From Lagopus muta (Eukaryota; Chordata; Aves; Galliformes; Phasianidae): 64,000 bases of DNA. The first letter of the stretch is position 1; every line of letters begins with the position of its first letter. The translations under genes and the position numbers were made by a program. Positions 24,300 to 33,260 of the stretch are shown piece by piece. The notes beneath the pieces are model-generated. The model was not told the origin of the DNA. It saw only the letters and a list, made by a program, of their open reading frames with translations, and made no database searches. The stretch lies in the NCBI RefSeq assembly GCF_023343835.1, contig NC_064449.1, positions 2,579,778 through 2,643,777 on the forward strand, written 5' to 3'.

Positions 24300-25530
24300 C
24301 GCCCGTGGGAGGGGGCTCTGTGGCTCTGGCAGTGCCCGCCCACCCTCCGGACCCCTCTGCTCTGCCTGACCCCTGTGCGGCGAGGGCTGCCCGGGTGCAG
24401 GGCTCTGTCCAGGGGTGCCGCTCACTCTTCCTTGCAGAGCATGGTGGGGCTGGCCCCCTCCCTCCCAGCACTGGAGAGCAGCGCTCTGCCCTCAGCCCCA
24501 GTGCCTGCCATGCTCAGAGGGAGCCTCATCCCCACCCTGTTCCCCTGCGCCCACCCAGATGCCGTGCAGCAAATCCCCTTTTTCCAGCTCATCTCCACTG
24601 CCTTGCATGGATGGAGGATGGAGACAGGCAGTGTGCCCATCCCAGCCTCATCCTGGCTTCTGCTGCAGCCCTGCTGAGCCCTGTGCTGCTGTTCCCTCTG
24701 CCTGAACCTCTCTGGTGCTTCTTCCCTTCGATGCCAGTACTGAGAGGCACAAGGAGCAGCCAGGGCCACACAAGCTGGGGATGGCAGCGTGAAGGCAGGG
24801 ACCTGGTTTGTAGGCAGGACTATGGAAAGGGTGGCACAGCTTGTGCCCTTCCCCTGTGCCCCAGCATCTGCCACACCTCTGGGCTCGGGTGCTGCCCTTC
24901 CCAGGGGCTCAGGATTGGCTCAGTGGGTGCTTTTTGGTGTCATCCCCCCAGGTGCAGGTTTTGGAGGCTGCTGGAAGAGGCTGCCGAACCCCTCAGGCTT
25001 TGCAATGCAGACCTCCTGCCCCACAGCATCCCAGCATCCTCCTATGGGGCCGTGCCCTGCTGGGAGCTGCTCTTATCCCCTGCCCCGTCCCCTTGGGGGC
25101 TCTGCACCCCTGGACAGTGCCCATGTCCTGCTCCCCCCGCACTGTCACTGCTGCCCAGCCCCTGCCCCGCTGCGGCCCTGTTTGGCACCTCTGTGTAGTG
25201 GTTGTGAGCAACGGGCTGACCTGTTCACCCCCATAAACGCTGGTTCTGCAATGGCTCTGGGTGCATGTGCTGTGTTCCCCTTATAGCCCACTTCTTCCCA
25301 GCAGTGAATGGCTTTTGGCCAGAGCTGTGGGCGTAGGGCAGGGAGCTGGAGCCCTATGGATGCATAGAAGCTTTCAGCCCCAGTGTCAGCTGCAAGGACA
25401 GGGCTGAGCAGAGCGGTGTCCTGGCACTGGGATAGGGTCTGTGGTGTTGTCCCAGAGCTGTGACCTGAGCTGAGAGAACGTGCAAACCCAGTGTCAATGA
25501 TGTGAATTAAAGACAAGCCACAGAATACAT
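24300..25530 (+). terminator. SLC7A4: SLC7A4 3' UTR with two candidate poly(A) signals
   Basis: After TGA (24297-24299) no canonical AATAAA occurs nearby. CATAAA at 25232-25237 is followed by GT-rich gggtgcatgtgctgtgttcc. ATTAAA lies at 25506-25511. Either would give a 3' UTR of about 0.95-1.2 kb. Choosing between them needs transcript data. Confidence 0.5.
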
Positions 25531-26830
25531 GCGTGGCCCCAGCACGGCCGTTGTTCTGCACTGTTCCATGAGCTTAACCAGCCCAAATGGAGTTGTAAAA
25601 ATGCAGAGAAACAATGCTCACCTGTAAGAGTGATGGTGGCCGTGGGGACCACGTGGGCTGTGTGTGGGTGGGGAGTGACGTGGCTGCAGGGAATTAAGGA
25701 TGGAGATGTGATTAGAGGCAGCCTGGGAGGAGCGTGCCCTCTGCAGCACCATTGGGTTGGTTACACTCCTTACCCAGGGCTACAGGATTGGCTGGTTCTT
25801 CTGTTCCATCCCACGTCCTGCTGAGGTAATGTGCCCTACACAGAACACATACTAATTGGTTTTAAATTGTCCACCTAATAATGCTCAAAGCCATTTTTTT
25901 CTCAGTAGCCACCGCTAGCCAGGGAGCAATCCTACAATGATTTGTTCATTAAAGGAAACAGCGTTTTTCTGGGGCTCGTGATATTGGTCTAATCAGCCCG
26001 GCTGGATTGCATGGAGATCAGTCTAATTGCAGTGCTCCAGGGTGAGGTATGTAGGTCAGAGTGGTATAAGAGTTCTGGAAAACTGACACGGCTGTGGAGG
26101 TCATGGGGCAGCTCCCATGTGCCGTGGTCCAGGCTCTGCTTGGGGCTGCTGCATGGGTGAGCATCCCCACTGCACTGGGGAGCGGTAGAGCACTGAGTTT
26201 TGGGGCCTTTTCCAACTCTGTGGTTCTCAGCCATCTGCCACCCCCCTGCACAGAGGAGCTGCAGGGCTGGCTGCAAGTAATCCACTCCTTAACCCACGTG
26301 AGCCTCCCATCCTCCTGCACACACAGCCTGAGGATGGATGAGGGAAGCGCTGTGCAGTGAACACCCTCCTTCCCTGGGCCTGAGAAAGGCAGGATATTGA
26401 AAACTGGCACACCCCCAGGTGTATGCATTCCCTCATCCCCAGCACAAGGAAAATCGGGCTGAATATCGAATAGAGGTGAAAGCACTCACAAAAACACTCC
26501 TGTGTGCTGGTGGAGCAGCTCGGAGTTGTGCTGCAGGCTGCTCCATCCCCGCCCCAAATGATGCTTAGCAGTAGCTAAACATTTTCAGATCACCAGCATG
26601 ACTTGCACCAGAGCTGTTTCACGTGGATCTGGATCTGCCTGGAGCATGAAGGCTCACCTGCCAGAAACAACCAGAGCAGATCAGGAGTGCTGCAAGGAGC
26701 CAGGCTGCTGGTCTGCAAGGAGGGGTAGAGGAGTAAGGCTGCAAGCAAAAGCAAAACAAAAGCTACCCAATAATGAAGGAGAAATTATCACTAATGCCAA
26801 CAACCAGTATCTCCAGAGCTTAAAACATGA
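25531..26830. other. Intergenic region SLC7A4-LRRC74B (tail to tail)
   Basis: Ordinary sequence between two converging genes. A weak CR1-like tail (gagttttggggccttttcca, actctgtggttctc) lies near 26190-26228. An AT-richer stretch lies at 25,840-25,980. No gene seen. Confidence 0.5.
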
Positions 26831-26860
26831 ATGGTTTAGACAGTGTAGGCACAGATGTTA

Positions 26861-26866
26861 TTTATT
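26861..26866 (-). terminator. LRRC74B: Candidate LRRC74B polyadenylation signal
   Basis: TTTATT on the + strand, AATAAA on the gene's strand, about 810 bases past the LRRC74B stop codon. It is the first canonical signal downstream that I found, and the sequence around it is AT-rich. Confidence 0.5.
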
Positions 26867-27672
26867 AGATACAAAACATGTAAAATAATTCGTACATCTA
26901 TACAACAGTTTTTCTGCAAAATGTAATTGCACAGAGCTATTTGCTCCCCAGCAGCACAGAGAGGATGCCCTGGATGCTGCTGGGCGATGGCAGATACATT
27001 GCAGGGAGGAGGAAAGGGTTAAATCCACGTGCTGCTGTCAGTGCTGAATCACTGCTGAGTTCTCCACCTGTTTCCTGGCATCTTGTAGCATCCATCCAAT
27101 GTGAAACTCAGAAAAGAAAGAGTTGTGCATCCAGGAAATGACACCAGTTATAACACCTAAAACGGGGTCTTCACCCTGGGGAGAATGAGCTCCTCACAGG
27201 GCCAAGGAGCTGGGGAAGGAAGCAGCTGAAAATGAGTCACCGCTGCATCTGACAACCAGTCCAGCAAAGGCAAGCCTGGCTGTTGGCAGGACAGCTGAAG
27301 AAAGCAAGCATCTGTGCACAGCACAGCTCTGGACAGACTTTGGATGCTGTGTAAACACACTGCACTCCTGAGCTGTGCAGACTCCACTGCAGCAGATCAT
27401 GGCACACTGTGTTCCACCAGCCCTGTGCCCAAAGATGATGATTAAAAAGGAGCCATCATCCATGGGGAAGTTCTTGCATGTGCTGGAAGAGACTCAGAAG
27501 CAGACACAGCAGAAAGCTTAAAGTGAGCAGACAGGAAAACTTCTGAGAGGCAGCAGCAGAGTGACAGCCAACATTCCCACAGCTCCTGCCTTCAGCGCTG
27601 CCCTGTGCATCCCTGGCTTGCTCAGCAGTACGGGGACATCAGGCAGAAGCAGCAGCCCCAAGGAGACTGACA

Positions 27673-30600
27673 TTAAGGCACGGAGTTATGGGAATTACCC
27701 AACACTTTGGGCTGGGGCCAAACCTCGACCGCCAACAGACTTTTCCCCTGCAGTTTTGTGCTTCCACCACGTCGGAGAAGAAGATTTGGGAGAAGCGTTT
27801 GCAGAGCTTCGCACAGCTCCGCCAACTCCTTGCTCACAGGAATGTCCTGGAAGGAGGAATCACTGCAGGTAAACAAGTGCATGGCAGGATGTCCCCTCCT
27901 TGGGGCTGCCCACATTGTGGGTAGTGTGAGGTTCATCATGCTGCTCCCTGGGCAAGGAGAAGAGCTGAGGTGATGAAGCAGCACAATGGGAGATACGGGT
28001 TTCCTCTTTTTAGAGATCAAAGTACTTGGTAATCATTTGGTCCTAAGGGCACTAAGCCATTCTGAAGGTGCCTAAGGGCACCAGTCTGAAAGAAAGCCTC
28101 CATTTCTGAAACGATGCTCTTTGGGATGTCTACATGGGATGTCTTGTGCCTGAATCCCTCTGCCAGCACTTTGTTGCTCACACACTCAGCTTCTTCCCTC
28201 CCTTCCCTCTTCTGTCTGCTGTCACACTTACTGGCAGGTCCAGGATCTCCATGCCAGTGCCGGAATTTGCCTGTAGAGCTTTGAGGATCCCACAGCATCC
28301 TTCGTTCTGCATGGGATTTCTGATCATCTGGAGGCAAGAAGAAAACACCAGGAGGATACACAACAGCTCTTCCCATCCCCAGCTTATTTTTCTTTGGCTC
28401 TGTGAGAGCTCCAGTTTGCCTCTTCGAGCTGGACACCACTTGGCACAAAACCATCTACAGTAACAGCAAACCATCAGCCACACACTGCAGGCTCCTCGTG
28501 GCAAAGCTACTCACCTTAAGGATCTTCAGGGTCTTGTTTTCTCTCAGGCCAACTGCAAGTTGCAGAGCTCCTTCCACCGAGATGCGATTATTGCTGCAAG
28601 CAGACGGATGGCATGAGGCACAGCCTGAGCTGCAGGTTCCCCATTGCCCACACAGCCAGGCTGATACAAGACATTACTGCATTGCTCTGGATACGCAACC
28701 TCCTGTTGCACCCAGTGCTGAAAACCAGTCCAGAGGGAATTCATGGCAGCTCCCTGCTACCATCTTTGTCTGCTTTTCCTTTTCTTTTTTTTTTCTGGTC
28801 ATTTTTCTGGAACCACTTCCATCATATATTAATCATATATTAATGACCGCAAACTTGAGCTCTCACCTTCTTGGCCGCCTTGCTTCCCTTGCTGTTTCAC
28901 CACCCTAAGCATGCCTCCCTACAGGCCATGAACTGAACAAAGCCCACGGCTCCAAACGTAACATCTTCCTCTCATACCTCACTTCTGTGGGTTCTGGAGA
29001 ACAGGAGAAAACATGCAGCAGGCTGGAAGCCTGACTCACCTTACATTGAGCTCTTCCAGCACGTTGTTGGCTCGCAGAGCATCTCCCAAGGCAGCTGCTC
29101 CACTGTTGCCAAAGCCATTGTAGGAAACATCCAGCACCTTGAGGAACACATTTGCCTGTGGCGTGACACAGACATTGAATTTAAAACCTTGTTACTAAAT
29201 CACAGAATGGCCGGGGTTGGAAGGGACCTCAAGGATCATGAATCTCCAACCCCCTGCCACATGCAGGGCCACCAACCTCCACGTCCAATGCTAAACCAGG
29301 CTGCCCAGGGCCCCATCCAACCTGGCCTTGAACACCTCCAAGGACGGGGCATCCACAACCTCTCTGGGCAGCTGTTCCAGTACCTCACCACTCTCTGGTA
29401 AAGAATTTCCCCCTGATGTCCGACCTCAATCTCCCCTCCCTCAACTTAAAACCATTTCCCCTTGTCCTACACTTATCAACCCTTCCAAAGAGTTGATTCC
29501 TCTCCCCTCTGTAGGCTCCCTTTAGGCATTGAAAAGCTGAAAGAAGCTTCTTTCTTTGAGCAGAGTAAAAACTGTATGTAGAATACAAAGCAACTTCTGT
29601 ATTGATCTGTGAATCAGAAGTGCAAGGAAACAATTCAAAGCATTCATTAGGCCAAGTTTGACTCTAAAAAGGGAAAGAGCTAGAAGTGGAGAAATGAAAA
29701 CATATGTACTATGTCAGTAGACAGTGAATGATTTGACTGTCTTGGTTCCAAGGTCTGTGTGATCCCAGATCATCGACGGCTGGTGGACAAACATCACATG
29801 ATGACGTTGATGCTCATACAAACAGACAAAGCTTCATGTGAGATTTCAGCGTTTAAGACAGGAGTGAAAAACATTTCCTACCCCCACGCCTTTGGCCAAA
29901 GCAACTGCTCCCTCACTGTGGAAATGGTTCCAGCTGATTTTCAGTTCCTTCAATCCGATGTTTTCTGCTATTGCCTCTCCAAGAGCTTCACCTTAAGAAA
30001 AAGACATGGTGCCAAACAGCTTAAGAGTTAAAACAGTTGCTTTGCAGAGCAGGGAGCTCGGGTTAGTGTAGGCATTTCTCTGCAATTGTCTGTGTTCCAT
30101 CTGGGCAAGCAATTAGAACCAGAAAATATTATTCTTTTATACCTTATTTAGCACAGACACAAAGCAGAAGCTGCCAGACAATAGAAGTGCGTTTGTTCTC
30201 TGACTGCAGGCTGCAAACTCAGCCTGTGGAAGAGAAAATCCAATCAGCCCATAACAGAGCCACGGTCTGTGGCTCAAGCCTGAAGAGCTGATGGCACAGC
30301 CTCCTTCTCCAGTCCCATGCGACTCGGAAAGCTGACACCAAGCAGCAGGTAGCATCCCACAGGCTCTCTCATTCTTCCACAGCTCTGGCCTCCAGCCAGC
30401 TGCAGCTTGCTGGTAGCAGAGAAGCCGGCCCTGCTCTCGAGCCACCCCTACAGCTCTGAAATCCAAAGAGACTTTCCCAGCAAATGCTCTGTGAATGTCT
30501 GATGGGGCAGGAAAGAAATGAGATCCATGATGAGCATGGGGAAAAGACAAAAACAAAGAAAAAGCCATGGCCAAGACCAGAAGACAGGAGAGATACTTGA

Positions 30601-33038
30601 CTGTGAAGGCAGCGGGAGGTCAGAAGCACAGGGGTGGAGAGAAAAGGCATTGAAGCCTGCATAAGTAATAATGGGAAAGGAGAGGAGAAGCAGAGGAGAA
30701 GGAGAGGAGAAGCAGAGGAGAAGCAGAGGAGAAGCAGAGGAGAAGCAGAGGAGAAGCAGAGGAGAAGCAGAGGAGAAGCAGAGGAGAAGCAGAGGAGAAG
30801 CAGAGGAGAAGCAGAGGAGAAGCAGAGGAGAAGCAGAGGAGGACGGGAGGTTGCTTATCCATCTCTTGTGAAGCAAACTGAAGTAAATGAGCGTAAAAGA
30901 TGAAGAGTTAAGGATTGGCACTGACATCACAAGGAACGTTCTGCAGAAGTGCTCCCCAATGGCCTGAGGCAAGCAAGCAGCTCATCAAGCTGCACTGGGA
31001 ACTCCTGCAGCACTGCTCTCTATGCAAGGCATGCAGACAGCACTTTACCTGCTTTCTCACCAAACTTGTTATAACTCAGATCCAGAACTCCCACTTTGCT
31101 GTTTGCTGTGATGGCATCTGCTAAATACTTGGCTGCGTGGTCATCAAACTCATTTCCAGAGAGCTGGAGGACCACAACTGTAGTGTTTTCTAGAAGCATA
31201 GCAGAAATGGCCTTAGCTCCTTCAATGCCCATTTTGTTGTCAGATAAATCGACAGCTGGGGAAGGAAAAAGCATTATCAGATCATCAGATGATATCATGA
31301 CAGATGCCAAGGAGGTGCCTCCACGCTGTAATGAGAGAAGCACTGCCAGACTCAGAATGTAAGAAGTCTAAACTGTTCTAACACTGTATTTTAACATAGA
31401 AAACAGAAGCCTGAATTCCTCTGCCCACCTGTGTGGAATGAATTTCTCCAGCACAGAATTGATAGAACCCTGAACACCTACTACAGAATTCAACCACTAG
31501 AGAAGGAAAATAAGATCCCATTTTTTTTTGGTGTTTCACAGCACCAAACTTGACTCTTCCATCTGTGGTGCCCTGACAAAGCAGATTAGGGCAGCCTCAG
31601 CTGAAAGCTGTGTTCTATTCTCAGCTGTCTATGCTGACCTCGTTCTTGGTGAATAACATACATCCTCCAGGGCTGCAACCAGTTTGGCTTACACAAGGTT
31701 CTGGCCTCTGGAGAGGCCTCAGAGCTGCTGTAAGAGGGGGATTGGTTAAAACCACAAAGAAAACAGCACAATTTCTTCCTCTACAGCAAAGCTGCCACCG
31801 CAGAACAGCAGGAAGGATGACAAACCTGAAATGGAGTGGTTTTCTTTCAGCATTTCTGCAATGGCAGCTGCTCCTTCTCCCAGCAGCCAATTGTCACCCA
31901 GGTCTAATGAGACGACAGAGGTGTTGGTCATCAAGGAAAGAGCCAATGCCTTGGCACCCTGCAACAAAAAAAGGCCCTGGTGTAACCTGGCCCATCCCTA
32001 GAGGTGCTCAGGGAAAGGCTGGGTGGCTTTGGGCAGCCTGATGTAATGGGAGGTGTCCCTAGAGGTGGCAGGGGCTAGATAGGCTTTAAGGTCCCTTCTA
32101 GCCTAAGCTATTCTGTGTGACTCTGCTCCCCAAAGGCAGGCACCAGTTGCTGGTGCCCAACCTGGATGTCTCTGAAGGCCAAGCAGGAGGAGGTGGGTCC
32201 TCGACATCTCCCTGTCACAAAAATGGGCTCTCTGACTCCTGGAGAGGAGAACCAGCAGCCCCGGAAAGGGAGGGCTGATAATGTTGGGGTTCTGGTGTGC
32301 AATCAGGGGTGGGGGGGATAACAGGGAATATAACAGGGATGGGAGAGCAACAGAGAGGAATAAGGGGGCTGGGGGGGGTAATGGGGAAGGATAGAGGATA
32401 ATAGGAAGGGTAATGGAGAGGGAATAAGGAAGAGAGGGTAATGGAGGGGGAGGGAAGAACCATGGGGGTGGGGTAGGGAAGTGGAGGGGATAGAAGGGAT
32501 GGTGGGAGCATAACAGGGATGGGGAGGTGATGGAGTATGGTAAGGGCTAAAGAACAGGGAATAATGAGGGGAGGAATAAGGGGGATGGGGGGGGGGATAT
32601 AAAGGGTGGTGGGAAATAACAGGGATGGGGGAGGAGATAACTAATGGAGGGTTAGCAAGGGGGAGGAATAATGGGGAGGGGGGAGATGGTGGGAGGATGA
32701 ATAATGGGGATGACAAGTGAAGGATGGGATGGGGGTTGGGGAGACGATGAGGGGGATCCTGGGGATGCGAGAGGATAAAGAGAGGGAGGATAATGGGAGG
32801 GGGTAATAGCAGGGATGGGGAATGATGAGGACAGGAGGGCTGCCCTCACCCGAGAGCCCACCCCGCGGTGCCGCAGGAGGAGCGCAGGGCCGGGCGGATC
32901 GGGCAGCAGACAGGAGGCCGGGCAGACGCCGCAGGCCCGGCACGCCGCCAGGTACGAGCTGTGCTCCCGATGCGAGGGAGAAGGGCGGAACGCGGAGCTC
33001 CGGTCCTCCGCCATCTCCGGACCCCGCGCCGTTGCCAT
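27673..33038 (-). CDS. LRRC74B: LRRC74B, leucine-rich repeat protein, complete
   Basis: Eight coding exons in transcript order: 33038-32850, 31958-31826, 31255-31049, 29991-29882, 29155-29040, 28593-28515, 28327-28232 and 27846-27673. They sum to 1104 bases (367 aa; human about 392), with every junction in phase. Exon 1 has a cysteine-rich N-terminus with YLAACRACGVCPASC, then LLLRHRGVGSR, matching human YLRSCRAHSVVPISC and LNLRHRGLGPQ. Ribonuclease-inhibitor-like LRRs follow: VVSLDLGDNWLLGEGAAAIA, AVDLSDNKMGIEGAKAISAM, VVVLQLSGNEFDDHAAKYLA, VGVLDLSYNKFGEKAGEALG, LKISWNHFHSEGAVALAKG, LKVLDVSYNGFGNSGAAALG and LEELNVSNNRISVEGALQLA. The function is unknown; such LRR sheets bind proteins. An in-frame second Met (residue 9, at 33014, context GAGATGG) could also start translation. 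The last exon must begin at 27846, not at the upstream AG at 27863, because the latter would put TGA in frame. Confidence 0.93.
29199..29567 (-). mobile_element. CR1 LINE 3' fragment (-)
   Basis: Reads from tcacagaatggccggggttg and gaagggacctcaaggatcat through caccaacctccacgtccaat and ggctgcccagggccccatcc to ccctttaggcattgaaaagc. It is a good reverse-oriented CR1 tail in an LRRC74B intron, in the same transcriptional sense as the host gene. It is 5'-truncated. Confidence 0.9.
30681..30842 (+). repeat. 11-bp minisatellite, purine-rich (GAAGCAGAGGA)n
   Basis: About 14 near-perfect copies of gaagcagagga in an LRRC74B intron. Because 11 is not a multiple of three, each frame repeats every 33 bases and stays open: the + frames read EEKQRRSRGEA, and the minus frames read as Ser/Leu/Pro/Phe-rich. 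These open frames are artefacts. The purine strand has a single C per unit. Confidence 0.95.
31983..32120 (+). mobile_element. CR1 LINE 3' fragment (+)
   Basis: Contains cccatccctagaggtgctca, ctgggtggctttgggcagcc, tgatgtaatgggaggtgtcc, taaggtcccttctagcctaa and ctattctgtgtgactctg. It lies in LRRC74B intron 1 and is diverged. Confidence 0.82.
32290..32830 (+). repeat. Purine-rich GGGATAATRGGGA low-complexity tract
   Basis: About 540 bases dominated by ggggataacagggatggg, gggaataagggggatggg and ggagggaagaac variants, with almost no C on the + strand. It is a degenerate repeat that abuts LRRC74B exon 1 on its intron side. It could form quadruplex or triplex DNA. Minus frames through it are Pro/Ser/Tyr-rich artefacts. 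Confidence 0.85.
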
Positions 33039-33260
33039 GGCGACGTCGGGCGGCGGAGGCGCAGCGCTGTGCGGGGAGCTGCTGGATTACAAAACCGAGA
33101 AGTTCGCGTTGACGAGGAACCGGCGCGTGGGGCTGCTGCACCGCCTGCTGCAGCTCGCCGTGCTGGGCTACGTGCTGGGGTAGGACCGAGCCGCAGCGCT
33201 GCTTTGTCCTGCGGCTCCGAGCCGGGCTCATCGCTCCGCCCGTCTGCAGGTGGGTGTTCG
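32840..33260. promoter_or_regulatory. Shared bidirectional CpG-island promoter of LRRC74B and P2RX6
   Basis: CpG-dense, TATA-less DNA spans the head-to-head starts of both genes. There is no spacer: the preferred start codons overlap by two bases at 33037-33038, inside palindrome GCCATGGC (33034-33041). Each mRNA must therefore begin inside the other gene's first exon or beyond it. Shared regulation is an inference from this geometry. Confidence 0.7.

Noticed and set aside
27847-27862. Alternative acceptor for the last LRRC74B exon (AG at 27863)
   Set aside because: Using it places TGA in frame immediately; the AG at 27847 restores the conserved DIPV reading.
30448-30972. Long Ser/Leu/Phe-rich minus frame and Lys/Arg/Glu-rich plus frames
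   Set aside because: They come from the 11-bp repeat, which happens to lack stops.
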